A stretch of 64,000 bases of DNA from Parabacteroides sp. PH5-46 (GCF_029892785.1 NZ_JARXXA010000020.1:19641-83640), one strand, 5' to 3'. Counted from the stretch's first letter, positions 1 through 8,437 are shown. The notes: generated by a model from the sequence alone, not told the origin. A program made the numbers and translations.

Positions 1-677
1 TTCACCGTAAGTATCCCGGCTAATTTCAGGATAACATCCTTTGGAGAAGCCCAGCCACTCAGGCGACCGGTCAGATGCACTCCGATTAATTTCGGTAGCT
101 TCAGCTCCCACTCCATCCCGCTCATCACATCCACAGCATCGGCGCCACCTACGCCAATAGCTATCATCCCCAAACCTCCGGCATTAGGCGTATGCGAATC
201 TGTCCCTACCATCATACCGCCGGGGAAAGCATAATTCTCTAATACTACTTGATGGATGATACCCGCTCCGGGCTTCCAGAATCCGATACCATATTTATTG
301 GAGACAGCTTTCAGGAAATCATATACTTCACGATTGTTGTTTGTTGCCGTATCAATGTCTTCTTTTGCACCGATGTAGGCCTGTATCAGGTGGTCGCAGT
401 GGACGGTTGCCGGAACGGCTGATTTGGTTTTTCCGGCATTCATAAATTGCAATAAGGCCATCTGTGCAGTAGCATCCTGCATGGCCACCCTGTCCGGGCG
501 AAAGTTCACATAATCTTTACCTCTCTCATATACTCCGGGAGCATTCACATCATATAAATGCGCATATAAGATTTTTTCTGATAAGGTCATCGGATGATTG
601 ATCCGTTTCCGTACACTTTCAACTTTATCGGCAAACTGCGAATAGAAGTCTTTTAGCATTTCAATGTCATGCGTCAT
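1..677 (-). CDS. acn: aconitate hydratase, N-terminal part (cut by window edge)
   Basis: Aconitase of the TCA cycle, interconverting citrate and isocitrate with a [4Fe-4S] cluster in the cytoplasm. Reading leftward from the ATG at 677, 225 residues are visible and the frame runs open off the left edge. [10 protein letters not shown] (about residues 91-100) and the signature [11 protein letters not shown] (158-168) place it in the mitochondrial-type aconitase family. The cluster cysteines lie outside the window. It follows malate dehydrogenase in the same direction, 246 bp away, but has its own promoter and an operator-like palindrome. Family assignment is secure; the gene is partial only because of the window. 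Confidence 0.95.
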   Translation of the reverse strand, partial: MTHDIEMLKDFYSQFADKVESVRKRINHPMTLSEKILYAHLYDVNAPGVYERGKDYVNFRPDRVAMQDATAQMALLQFMNAGKTKSAVPATVHCDHLIQAYIGAKEDIDTATNNNREVYDFLKAVSNKYGIGFWKPGAGIIHQVVLENYAFPGGMMVGTDSHTPNAGGLGMIAIGVGGADAVDVMSGMEWELKLPKLIGVHLTGRLSGWASPKDVILKLAGILTV

Positions 678-732
678 GGTTATCTAAGTTTATATTGTTG
701 GTTTCTCATGCTCTATATACAAGTGCCACAAA

Positions 733-740
733 CAAATATA
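733..740 (-). promoter_or_regulatory. -7 promoter element for aconitase
   Basis: On the minus strand this reads TATATTTG, matching the Bacteroidetes -7 consensus TAnnTTTG. It would give a leader of roughly 50 nt before the aconitase ATG at 677. No clear TTG lies 19-21 bp upstream, which fits a promoter that needs an activator at the dyad found at 763-781. Confidence 0.6.
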
Positions 741-762
741 AGCAATAATAAAGCTTTTAATG

Positions 763-800
763 TTCGATATTTTCTATCGAATCATAGAGTTTTTCTATCG
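763..800. promoter_or_regulatory. operator-like palindrome plus repeated half-site upstream of acn
   Basis: TTCGATA (763-769) and TATCGAA (775-781) form a perfect 7-bp dyad with a 5-bp spacer. The string TTTTCTATCG at 770-779 recurs at 791-800, exactly 21 bp away, about two helical turns. Relative to the predicted aconitase start these sites lie near -45 and -66, typical of activator sites of Crp/Fnr-like size. No regulator is identified; binding is inference. Confidence 0.4.
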
Positions 801-840
801 TACGGTTATACTTCGCCGGCAATTATCTGCTACAAATAAG

Positions 841-902
841 TATTTCCCTATATATAATAAACGCAAAACGATGTTTTTTTGTTCATTACATATAGGGAAA
901 TA
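841..902. repeat. 13-bp inverted repeat between mdh and acn
   Basis: TATTTCCCTATAT (841-853) and ATATAGGGAAATA (890-902) are perfect inverted copies separated by 36 bp. The element lies just after the mdh stop codon in the direction of mdh transcription. It could be a weak terminator, an mRNA 3'-end stabiliser or a regulator site; the long loop and lack of a good T-run make a simple intrinsic terminator unconvincing. Confidence 0.45.
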
Positions 903-923
903 ACACCTTTTCTATTATGAAAA

Positions 924-1922
924 TTACAAATTCGGATTAATCGATTTCCACTCTTTTGTTGGAGGAATAACACCTGATTTGATGAGCTCATCTCTCAAAT
1001 CACACAAGTGTATATAGCTTTGCTGTAATTCCTGCACCTCTTCCGGCAGGCCTTTCACAGCCTGATAAAACACTCCGTTCTTATCAAGCCGGGTTTCCAT
1101 AGCCATCATGATGTTCGAGTATTCACCATTCGACACATATACTCCTACCGGCCAATCAAACGCCTGCCCACCCATGACCGCTTGTATCATTTCCAACGAC
1201 AGATATGCCGGGCTTTGGAAGGAAGAGCGTCCTCTTAATTCTATAATTCGTTTCCCTCCTTGTATGACTCGTTCTTTAATACCTTCCCATTCTTTATGAG
1301 TGAGAGCCGACGTGCCTATCAAGCTATTCAAGGGTTTTCCGTCTACACTAGCCGTAGAAGAAAATACTGCCATTTGCTCCCCATGTCCTCCATATGTCCT
1401 GCAATTTACTATTTTATCGGGATGGATATTAAAGTGTTTGGCCAATTCGTTTCTCAGCCTTGTACTGTCTAAAGCAGCAAGAGTCGATACTTGCGACGGG
1501 TTCAAGCCCGAATAGAGCAAAACCAACAGTCCAGTTATATCAGCCGGATTGAATATCACGACAACATGCTTTACATCCGGACAGTATTGTTTAATGTCTT
1601 TTCCGAACTGTATGGCGATTTCCGCATTTCCTTTCAACAGGTCTTCACGCGTCATACCTTCTTTACGTGCCGCTCCTCCGGAGGTAATAATGTACTTGCT
1701 GTTTGCCAATGCTTCTTTGATATTACTTGTATAAGTAATGTTTACTCCTTTGAATCCACATTGCAACAGCTCTTCTGCCACACCCTCCAACCCTTTGGAA
1801 TAAGGATCGTATAAACAGATATTAGAAGACAATCCCATTAGGATAGCAGACTGAGCCATATTAGAACCGATCATGCCGGCGGCACCGACAATCGTTAACT
1901 TTTCAGATGTAAGAGTTTTCAT
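924..1922 (-). CDS. mdh: malate dehydrogenase
   Basis: NAD-dependent malate dehydrogenase of the lactate/malate dehydrogenase family, 332 residues, cytoplasmic. The N-terminal Rossmann motif GAAGMIG lies at about residues 13-19. Substrate-binding arginines are expected in GGAARKEGMTRED (R86, R92), the catalytic pair is Asp152 (LDSTRLR) and His180 (GGHGEQM), and NPADI (125-129) follows the family pattern. It precedes aconitase in the same orientation, so two TCA enzymes are neighbours. No exact TAnnTTTG box was found upstream; the best candidate, on the minus strand at 1981-1988, has one mismatch. Confidence 0.93.
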   Translation of the reverse strand: MKTLTSEKLTIVGAAGMIGSNMAQSAILMGLSSNICLYDPYSKGLEGVAEELLQCGFKGVNITYTSNIKEALANSKYIITSGGAARKEGMTREDLLKGNAEIAIQFGKDIKQYCPDVKHVVVIFNPADITGLLVLLYSGLNPSQVSTLAALDSTRLRNELAKHFNIHPDKIVNCRTYGGHGEQMAVFSSTASVDGKPLNSLIGTSALTHKEWEGIKERVIQGGKRIIELRGRSSFQSPAYLSLEMIQAVMGGQAFDWPVGVYVSNGEYSNIMMAMETRLDKNGVFYQAVKGLPEEVQELQQSYIHLCDLRDELIKSGVIPPTKEWKSINPNL

Positions 1923-2027
1923 ATCATTTTATATTACATAATTAAAACTATTAATATAACATAGACCTAGCCTTTTTGTTCAAATACAATACAACAACAA
2001 GGTTTGGTATTAAAAAACAATAAATAC

Positions 2028-2058
2028 TTGTCATACATAAATGTTATTTGTATTTTTG
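2028..2058 (+). promoter_or_regulatory. -33/-7 promoter for the AraC-family regulator
   Basis: TTG at 2028-2030 and TATTTTTG at 2051-2058 are separated by 20 bp, the standard Bacteroidetes geometry. The ATG at 2079 follows after a leader of about 14 nt. Confidence 0.7.
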
Positions 2059-2078
2059 TGTAAGAGATATTTCAAACT

Positions 2079-2933
2079 ATGAAAGATTTACATCAAAACT
2101 CCAAACACTTGCCATTTCAAGATGATATATTCGATATAACAGCTGGATTCAAACATTATGAAGTAGTGGATAATAGTTTTTTTGATGGCAAAAACAAAGA
2201 ATTCAACCATCTGATATTTATATTAGAGGGAAAACTAAATGTGTGTTATAACGAATATTTGAATAATAATATAAACGAAATGCATTTTTTCCTGATTCCA
2301 AAATCTTCGGAAATATCAATCAAAGCGCTTTCACCTTGTAAGCTCATTATCTGCTCCTTCAATTCGCTAAAAATCATACTCACCAAAGTATCTCAAAACT
2401 ATTGGAACTCCGATTCAAAAGAAGAATATATATTCAGACCTCTTCCAATACACTATGCATTAAGAGATTTCCTACATCAGATGGTTCGATACATCAAAAA
2501 TGGAATGGACAGCCATTTAATGGATGAAATTAAGTTTCTGGAACTATTTTTGCTACTAAAAAAGTATTACAGCAAAGAAGAAATGTCTAACCTGTTTCAC
2601 CCTATCTTAGGTAAACTTCCAGGTTTTAAAGACAAAATATTACAGAATTATAAAAATGCAAATAATGTGGATGAGCTTGCCAAGCTAGTAGGAATGGGAA
2701 GAACAAACTTTGATATCAAATTTAAAACAGAGTTTGGAATGCCCCCACTACAATGGATGTTAAAGCAAAAAGCAAAATTCGTATGCTTTAGCATGTCAGA
2801 ACCGGGTAACACACTCAGTGACATTATGCAAAAGTATAATTTCAATTCTCCGACTCATCTAAACCGGTTCTGCAAACAGCAATTCGGCTGTACCCCTTCC
2901 GAATTAATGAAAAGATTGGGTGAAAAGGAATAA
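2079..2933 (+). CDS. AraC-family transcriptional regulator
   Basis: A 284-residue DNA-binding regulator. The N-terminal two thirds resemble a cupin-like sensing domain (FILEGKLNVCYNEY near residue 50) without recognisable ligand residues. The C-terminal region (about 190-284) is a double helix-turn-helix of the AraC/XylS type: first HTH around VDELAKLVGMGRTNFDIKFK, second around LSDIMQKYNFNSPTHLNRFC, ending in the usual FGCTPSELMK. It stands alone between divergent mdh and the peptidase lipoprotein gene 55 bp downstream. Whether it controls either neighbour is unknown; the AraC fold is certain, the ligand is not. Confidence 0.88.
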   Translation: MKDLHQNSKHLPFQDDIFDITAGFKHYEVVDNSFFDGKNKEFNHLIFILEGKLNVCYNEYLNNNINEMHFFLIPKSSEISIKALSPCKLIICSFNSLKIILTKVSQNYWNSDSKEEYIFRPLPIHYALRDFLHQMVRYIKNGMDSHLMDEIKFLELFLLLKKYYSKEEMSNLFHPILGKLPGFKDKILQNYKNANNVDELAKLVGMGRTNFDIKFKTEFGMPPLQWMLKQKAKFVCFSMSEPGNTLSDIMQKYNFNSPTHLNRFCKQQFGCTPSELMKRLGEKE

Positions 2934-2950
2934 AATCCGCACTTTATATG

Positions 2951-2958
2951 TAAATTTG
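2951..2958 (+). promoter_or_regulatory. -7 promoter element for the C11 peptidase operon
   Basis: TAAATTTG matches TAnnTTTG and lies 29 bp before the ATG at 2988. It starts a likely three-gene unit (2988-5160) separate from the AraC gene. Confidence 0.6.
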
Positions 2959-2987
2959 TACTTTGATCCAATGTTTTAAACAATACA

Positions 2988-4112
2988 ATGTATAAATATC
3001 TTCTTTTACCAATCATATTCTGGATAGTTTTTACATCATGTAGCAATGATGAATATCCTCCCCAGGAAACGCATAAACGAACAGTTATCGTTTATCTCGG
3101 ACGTGACAATAATCTGAACGGAGAATCCGAAGATAAGCTCAAATATATGCTGGAGGGCTGGAACGGCAAAAACGGAAACCTTATCGTCTTCCAAGATATA
3201 ATAGGCGAAAACTCCAGTCTGCTGGAAGTATATCGTGAAAACGGTATCAATCAGAGCAAAGTTGTTAAAGAGTATGAGAATGAGAACTCTGCCGACCCGG
3301 ATGTACTCAACCGGGTAATCAACGAAGCCATATCAAGATATCCGGCAGACTCCTACGGGCTTATATTTTTCTCTCATGCGTCAGGCTGGCTACCTCAGTC
3401 CACCCTTAGCTCCCCGCGATCGCTTGTGATAGATAATACGTCCGGTAAAGATGAAATGGAGTTGATCGATTTTGCGGCTGCTATCCCTGACGGACTCTTT
3501 GACTTTATCGTTTTCGAGGCTTGTTTCACCGCCGGAATAGAAGTCGCATATGAACTGAGAAACAAAACAGACTATCTAATCGCCTCATCTGCAGAGATAC
3601 TCTCTCCCGGATATCAAAAGATATATACTACGTCTCTGAACTATCTTTTTGAAAAAGAAGCCAAGCTGGAAGCTTTCACTAAAGACATCTATAACTTGGT
3701 TAGCACAGGCAATGCCCATTATGAATCCGGAACCTTTAGTCTGATTAAAACATCCGGTCTGTATGAGTTGGGAACTTTTCTGCGTGAAAGCATAGATAGA
3801 GAGAAAATAAACTCTGTAAATATATCTGACATTCAGCATTTCGACAGGTATTCGTATCGTCTGTTCTTCGATTTTGAAGATTATTTTTCCCGTATTCTGA
3901 AAGATGACGCATCGCCATTAACGCTAAAATCGTTAATAGCAGATTGTATCCCCTACAAGGCAGCTACACCTTCTTTTCTGGTTAATTATTCGGGATTCAA
4001 TATTAACCTACACTCCGGTTTAACTACTTATATCGAACAAGAACGCTTTCCGTACCTGAATACAGAATATAAAAAGCTAGCTTGGTATAAAACTGTTTTG
4101 TCTGCAGAATGA
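2988..4112 (+). CDS. clostripain-family (C11) cysteine peptidase lipoprotein
   Basis: A 374-residue cell-envelope peptidase of family C11. The N-terminus is a lipoprotein signal peptide with lipobox FTSC (Cys18), so it should be anchored in the envelope. The catalytic dyad is visible as His130 in FFSHASGW and Cys179 in VFEACFTAG, the arrangement seen in clostripain and Bacteroides/Parabacteroides C11 peptidases, which cleave after Lys or Arg. It is shorter than clostripain and ends soon after the catalytic core. The stop overlaps the next start by 4 bp (ATGA), indicating co-translation with the acetyltransferase. The natural substrate is unknown. Confidence 0.85.
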   Translation: MYKYLLLPIIFWIVFTSCSNDEYPPQETHKRTVIVYLGRDNNLNGESEDKLKYMLEGWNGKNGNLIVFQDIIGENSSLLEVYRENGINQSKVVKEYENENSADPDVLNRVINEAISRYPADSYGLIFFSHASGWLPQSTLSSPRSLVIDNTSGKDEMELIDFAAAIPDGLFDFIVFEACFTAGIEVAYELRNKTDYLIASSAEILSPGYQKIYTTSLNYLFEKEAKLEAFTKDIYNLVSTGNAHYESGTFSLIKTSGLYELGTFLRESIDREKINSVNISDIQHFDRYSYRLFFDFEDYFSRILKDDASPLTLKSLIADCIPYKAATPSFLVNYSGFNINLHSGLTTYIEQERFPYLNTEYKKLAWYKTVLSAE

Positions 4113-4582
4113 ATGACATTGAATTATATAGAGCTACTGTCTTTGACTATAATCAGATCGCTGAGTTATGGGAAGCATCTGTCCGGGCCACACATCACTT
4201 TCTGTCTGAAGAAGATATCTTATTTTTCAAGGATGCTGTATTGAGGGTTTATCTACCTACTGCCAAACAGTTGTTTTATATCAAAAATGAAGCGGACTGC
4301 ATTATCGCATTTCTGGGAATTGAAGATAAAAACATCGATATGTTATTCATCCATCCGTCTGAAAGAGGAAAAGGATATGGTAAATCGTTGGTATCTTTTG
4401 CTGTACATAAGTATCATATAGAAACAGTTGACGTTAATGAGCAAAACGAACAGGCTGTAGGATTCTACAAAAAACTTGGGTTTAAAGTAGTCAGCCGGGA
4501 TGAGTTTGATAGTGCAGGAAAGCCCTATCCCATCCTGCACATGCGGCTTCCTCTCAGAAAATGGATACAATTATGGAAATAA
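4109..4582 (+). CDS. GNAT-family N-acetyltransferase
   Basis: A 157-residue acetyl-CoA-dependent acetyltransferase. The acetyl-CoA binding motif R/Q-x-x-G-x-G/A is RGKGYG at residues 86-91, after strand IDMLFIHP. The C-terminal NEQAVGFYKKLGF (about 113-125) is the usual motif B region. The layout resembles the YjaB/PhnO type, but the acceptor substrate cannot be read from sequence. Its start overlaps the peptidase stop by 4 bp and its end overlaps the next frame by up to 22 bp, so the three genes form a tight operon. Confidence 0.85.
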   Translation: MNDIELYRATVFDYNQIAELWEASVRATHHFLSEEDILFFKDAVLRVYLPTAKQLFYIKNEADCIIAFLGIEDKNIDMLFIHPSERGKGYGKSLVSFAVHKYHIETVDVNEQNEQAVGFYKKLGFKVVSRDEFDSAGKPYPILHMRLPLRKWIQLWK

Positions 4583-5160
4583 GAAAAACAGAGCAACACC
4601 CTTTAGGCTTTTTCTTACCCGAGAACACAAAGCTATTGATGCTGGGGAGTTTTCCGCCTCAGAAGATACGTTGGTCAATGAACTTTTACTATCCGAACTT
4701 CCAGAATGATATGTGGCGTATCATGGGGCTTATATTTTATTCCGACAAGAATCATTTTGTCGACGTTTCCGGAAAAGCATATAACGAAGCAAAGGCAAGA
4801 GCTTTTTGCCATGAGAAAGGCATCGGGCTTGGAGATACAGCTCTGGAAGTTATCCGCTTAAAGGATAATGCCTCTGACAAATTCCTGGAAGTTGTTACTC
4901 CTATCAACCTGAAAGAAGTCTTGGATAAAGTTCCCGAATGTGAAGCTATTGTTGTAACCGGGCAAAAGGCAATGGACACGCTCGTATCTATCCTCCCGTT
5001 GAAAGAACCGAAAGTAGGATTCCACTCATCTTGTTATTATCATGAGAGAGACCTGAAAGTGTACCGAATGCCCTCCTCATCACGCGCCTATCCAAAACCA
5101 TTATCCGAAAAAGCCGAAGATTACAAAAAGATGTTTCTCGAGCTAAATATTATTCCTTAA
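4561..5160 (+). CDS. uracil-DNA glycosylase superfamily protein
   Basis: A 199-residue protein of the UDG superfamily (Mug/TDG-like branch), probably excising mismatched or damaged bases. The first motif is LMLGSFPPQKIRW (about 27-39), where the superfamily has GxxPG. The last motif is YRMPSSSRAYPKP (168-180), where other members have HPS. An internal TPINLKEVLDKVPECEAIVVTGQKA corresponds to the central strand and helix. The start is ambiguous: the ATG at 4561 overlaps the acetyltransferase by 22 bp, and an in-frame ATG at 4573 overlaps it by only 10. Exact base specificity is not predictable. Confidence 0.75.
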   Translation: MDTIMEIRKTEQHPLGFFLPENTKLLMLGSFPPQKIRWSMNFYYPNFQNDMWRIMGLIFYSDKNHFVDVSGKAYNEAKARAFCHEKGIGLGDTALEVIRLKDNASDKFLEVVTPINLKEVLDKVPECEAIVVTGQKAMDTLVSILPLKEPKVGFHSSCYYHERDLKVYRMPSSSRAYPKPLSEKAEDYKKMFLELNIIP

Positions 5161-5173
5161 TCACAATTATTTA

Positions 5174-5181
5174 TACATTTG
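5174..5181 (+). promoter_or_regulatory. -7 promoter element for murK-murQ
   Basis: TACATTTG matches TAnnTTTG and ends 18 bp before the ATG at 5200, so the murKQ pair has its own promoter. Confidence 0.65.
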
Positions 5182-5199
5182 TAGGCTTTATAAACCTAT

Positions 5200-6030
5200 A
5201 TGATACTAATTGCAGACAGTGGCTCCACAAAAGCCGAATGGTGTATTGCCCACAAGGGAGTACTTATCAGGCAGGTATTCACTGCGGGAATCAATCCCTA
5301 TTTCCAAAACAGAGACGATATAGACAGGGAAATCAGGCAAAACCTTCTACCTTTTATAAAAGGGATCCCTATCGAGGCTGTTTTCTTTTACGGAGCCGGC
5401 GTATTGCCGGAAAAGAAACAAATCATTACTGATACTCTTTCCTCTTTACTAAAGGTTCCGGCAGAGGCAGAAAGTGACCTCTTCGGTGCTGCCCGCGCCT
5501 TATTCGGAAAAGAAAGTGGCATTACCTGTATACTGGGTACGGGCTCCAATTCTTGCTTGTATAACGGGACAGAGATCGTAAAGAACGTATCCCCTCTTGG
5601 TTTTATCCTGGGAGATGAAGGAAGTGGTGCGGTTTTGGGTAAATTACTGGTGGGAGATTGCTTGAAAAAGCAATTACCGACTCATTTGATTGATAAGTTT
5701 TTGCAACAATTTCAACTCTCTCCGGCAACTATATTAGAGCATGTTTACAGGCAACCGTTCCCCAACCGTTATCTGGCTTCCCTTTCTCGTTTTTTGCTGG
5801 AAAACATATCCGAGCCAGATATCTACAAGCTTGTCTACAACAGCTTCAGGAGCTTTTTTATCCGAAACGTCATGCTTTATGAAGGCTACGCCGAATATCC
5901 TGTTGCGTTTACCGGATCGATCGCGTTTCATTACCGGCAGGTATTGATAGACGCAGCAGAATCTCTATCAATACAAATCAGTCGGATCGAACGGACTCCC
6001 ATGCCGGGACTACTACGTTATCACGCATAA
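5200..6030 (+). CDS. murK: BadF/BadG-family amino-sugar kinase, probable N-acetylmuramic acid kinase
   Basis: A 276-residue ASKHA-fold kinase. MILIADSGSTKAEW at the N-terminus is the phosphate-1 motif, GTGSNSCLYNG (about 113-123) the phosphate-2 motif, and LGDEGSGAVLGK (about 137-148) is typical of the BadF/N-acetylglucosamine kinase group. The next gene, 10 bp downstream, is murQ. In Tannerella forsythia a kinase of this family (MurK) phosphorylates exogenous MurNAc to MurNAc-6-phosphate for MurQ, so the same role is inferred here. A GlcNAc kinase is the main alternative. Likely cytoplasmic. Confidence 0.75.
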   Translation: MILIADSGSTKAEWCIAHKGVLIRQVFTAGINPYFQNRDDIDREIRQNLLPFIKGIPIEAVFFYGAGVLPEKKQIITDTLSSLLKVPAEAESDLFGAARALFGKESGITCILGTGSNSCLYNGTEIVKNVSPLGFILGDEGSGAVLGKLLVGDCLKKQLPTHLIDKFLQQFQLSPATILEHVYRQPFPNRYLASLSRFLLENISEPDIYKLVYNSFRSFFIRNVMLYEGYAEYPVAFTGSIAFHYRQVLIDAAESLSIQISRIERTPMPGLLRYHA

Positions 6031-6040
6031 ACAAAAAAAC

Positions 6041-6856
6041 ATGACATTCCAAAAAATAACAGAATCAGAATCTTTATACAACAACCTGGATCAAAAGTCT
6101 GTACATGAACTATTGGAATGCATGAACGACGAAGACCAGAAGGTAGCCCTGGCTGTCAGAAAAGAAATACCTAAAATAGAACAACTGGTAAACGAGATTG
6201 TCAAACGCATGAAATGTGGAGGACGCATTTTCTATCTGGGTGCCGGAACCAGTGGACGATTGGGGGTATTGGATGCTTCCGAAATCCCACCCACATATGG
6301 GATACCTGATAACTGGGTTATCGGACTGATTGCTGGAGGTGATACAGCCCTCCGGAGTCCTGTTGAATCAGCAGAAGATGATACGGATAAAGGATGGCAG
6401 GAGTTGGTAAATCTACATATCAACACCAAAGATACAGTAATAGGCATAGCTGCATCAGGCACTACCCCTTATGTTATTGGCGCTCTTCGAAAAGCCAAAG
6501 AGCATAACATATTGACAGCTTCCATATCGTGCAATCCGGATTCTCCTATGGCTGCCGAAGCAGATATAGCCATAGAGCCACTTGTTGGACCTGAGTTTGT
6601 AACAGGAAGTACACGCATGAAAAGCGGGACTGCTCAAAAGATGGTCTTAAATATGATCACTACTGCAAGTATGATCAGACTGGAGCGCGTTAAGGGAAAT
6701 AAAATGGTTAATATGCAATTAACCAATCAAAAACTGATAGAAAGAGGTACTAAAATGCTCATGGAAGAGCTACATATCGGCTATGATCAAGCTAAACGCT
6801 TATTGTTACTGCATCATTCTGTACAGAACGCCATCGACTCATTCAGGAAAGAATAG
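6041..6856 (+). CDS. murQ: N-acetylmuramic acid 6-phosphate etherase
   Basis: MurQ cleaves the lactyl ether of MurNAc-6-phosphate to give GlcNAc-6-phosphate and D-lactate in peptidoglycan recycling. The 271-residue protein has the SIS fold. GAGTSGRLGVLDASEIPPTYG (about 67-87) contains the catalytic Glu81. A second acidic residue is expected in VESAEDD (108-114). EFVTGSTRMKSGTAQK binds the phosphate sugar, and MVNMQLTNQKLIERG is conserved in the family. The 3' end overlaps the convergent coaE by 18 bp with no terminator between them. Confidence 0.94.
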   Translation: MTFQKITESESLYNNLDQKSVHELLECMNDEDQKVALAVRKEIPKIEQLVNEIVKRMKCGGRIFYLGAGTSGRLGVLDASEIPPTYGIPDNWVIGLIAGGDTALRSPVESAEDDTDKGWQELVNLHINTKDTVIGIAASGTTPYVIGALRKAKEHNILTASISCNPDSPMAAEADIAIEPLVGPEFVTGSTRMKSGTAQKMVLNMITTASMIRLERVKGNKMVNMQLTNQKLIERGTKMLMEELHIGYDQAKRLLLLHHSVQNAIDSFRKE

Positions 6857-7420
6857 ACGGATAAGATGTGCCAGTTGTGGGATCAAGGCTGATTTTCCGT
6901 CATTATAAATCACATAATCGGCACGTTCCTTTTTCTCTTCATCCGGCAATTGATTATTTATTCGGCGTATTATATCTTCGCGTGAGGCTTTATCACGTTT
7001 CAAAGTCCGTTCAATTCTTAATTCCAAAGGTGCATATACCATCAGGGAGAAATCGACGGAACGATCAAAACCTGATTCAAAAAGAATCGCTGTTTCTATT
7101 ACACAAAGAGACGTTTTGCGACTGGCTGCCCACTCCAGGAAATGCCGATTTACTACCGGATGGATAATGCGGTTAACCAGTTTCAGTTGTTCCGGATCAT
7201 TAAATATGATAGAAGCCAGGCGTTTTTTATCTATTCCGCTGTCCAGATAAAGGTCTTCCCCATACAGAACTGTTAGTTCATTTCGTATCTGAGGAGAGGT
7301 ATTCGTCAGCTGCTTGCTTTCCGTATCTGCGATATAAACAGGAACGCCCAGCACCTGAAACAGGTCGGCTATGATAGACTTTCCGCTCCCGATTCCGCCT
7401 GTCAAACCTATCTTAATCAT
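6839..7420 (-). CDS. coaE: dephospho-CoA kinase
   Basis: The last step of CoA synthesis: phosphorylates the 3'-hydroxyl of dephospho-CoA. 193 residues, normal for the family. The P-loop GLTGGIGSGKS is at residues 5-15; the CoA-domain helix pattern LNRIIHPVV and the lid RTLKRDKASREDIIRRI with the following NQLPDEEKKERADYVI are typical. It overlaps the upstream ybbR-like gene by 8 bp and is last in the nusB-yajC-ybbR-coaE run. Its 3' end also overlaps convergent murQ. Confidence 0.95.
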   Translation of the reverse strand: MIKIGLTGGIGSGKSIIADLFQVLGVPVYIADTESKQLTNTSPQIRNELTVLYGEDLYLDSGIDKKRLASIIFNDPEQLKLVNRIIHPVVNRHFLEWAASRKTSLCVIETAILFESGFDRSVDFSLMVYAPLELRIERTLKRDKASREDIIRRINNQLPDEEKKERADYVIYNDGKSALIPQLAHLIRLFFPE

Positions 7421-8426
7421 TCGATGAATTTTGTTCCAGTATAAATTCTATTGAGTCGGGGGCAAGAGACACCCGGTCTACCCAGTCCGGCTTTCTAGTC
7501 AGTATAACCGGTAGCATACCGGATATATTCTGTTCCAGGTCTGCCAAAGATATTTCTACGGAAAATTCTTCTTCCGTTAACTCCTTAAAACGCGAAAGCG
7601 GCACACTACAGGTCACTTTCACAACAGCGGGGAACATCCGGATTGTATATAAAGAAGGTACATGAACACTATTTACAGGTATAGAAAGTGTTTTTTCCGT
7701 AAATTCCTCAATGGATATGGTTACAGATACACTTTCCAGATTCAGGGCTACACCATTCGGTTTTTCCAGTTGCACCTTTTTGTTGATAGTTTTAAGTCCT
7801 TTCTTTATTTCCGTATATACGGTCTTTATGGATGTCAAAGTATCTAACACCGCTTCTGTGGCATACACCTTCACTCGTGCCGGTTCCAGCATCACATCAT
7901 CCGATACCTGGAAACCGGGCTCGGTACGCACCGAACCATTAAACACAACCGGTAGTTCTTTGTTTTGCAATTTACTGTAAGGAGCTTGGATTTGCTGGGG
8001 GTTGAAGCTCAGCAAGCTCGTTGTAGCTATTAAGTGTTTGGTTATGGCAGCCTCAATATCCTTTGCAGGATATAGAAGTATCCCGCTCTTGGCCGACAAC
8101 TCTTTTGCATCTATTTCTATCGAAGATATCTTCTTGGTTAATTTATAATTCAGCAAGACACTACCTTTGTCTCTTATCCGGATAACGATTTCCGAAGGAG
8201 GTGTTTGTACAAAAGCGACATCCTGGGGTACATTATTATAATGTACGGGAATAGACACATGTACTTCATAATCTTCCTGCATGCTTTGCAGCACCCAGAA
8301 ACAAAATGAAAGAATCACAAATAACAAAAAGATTAAAATTTCTTTCCACTGATAACGGCGCAAAAAGATTTTAATCTTCCTGTATACAGACTTGAAGGAT
8401 TGTTGTATGTTTTCAAGTCGTTCCAT
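7413..8426 (-). CDS. YbbR-like domain protein
   Basis: A 337-residue membrane-anchored protein with one N-terminal transmembrane helix (about 30-48, EILIFLLFVILSFCFWVL) preceded by a basic cytoplasmic segment. A long extracytoplasmic part contains YbbR repeats (for example VQTPPSEIVIRIRDKGS and LPVVFNGSVRTEPGFQV). In Firmicutes the YbbR protein CdaR modulates a diadenylate cyclase; in Bacteroidetes the gene commonly sits beside coaE and yajC, and its role there is unclear. It starts 11 bp after yajC and overlaps coaE by 8 bp. Confidence 0.85.
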   Translation of the reverse strand: MERLENIQQSFKSVYRKIKIFLRRYQWKEILIFLLFVILSFCFWVLQSMQEDYEVHVSIPVHYNNVPQDVAFVQTPPSEIVIRIRDKGSVLLNYKLTKKISSIEIDAKELSAKSGILLYPAKDIEAAITKHLIATTSLLSFNPQQIQAPYSKLQNKELPVVFNGSVRTEPGFQVSDDVMLEPARVKVYATEAVLDTLTSIKTVYTEIKKGLKTINKKVQLEKPNGVALNLESVSVTISIEEFTEKTLSIPVNSVHVPSLYTIRMFPAVVKVTCSVPLSRFKELTEEEFSVEISLADLEQNISGMLPVILTRKPDWVDRVSLAPDSIEFILEQNSSND

Positions 8427-8437
8427 CTGGTTTTAAA

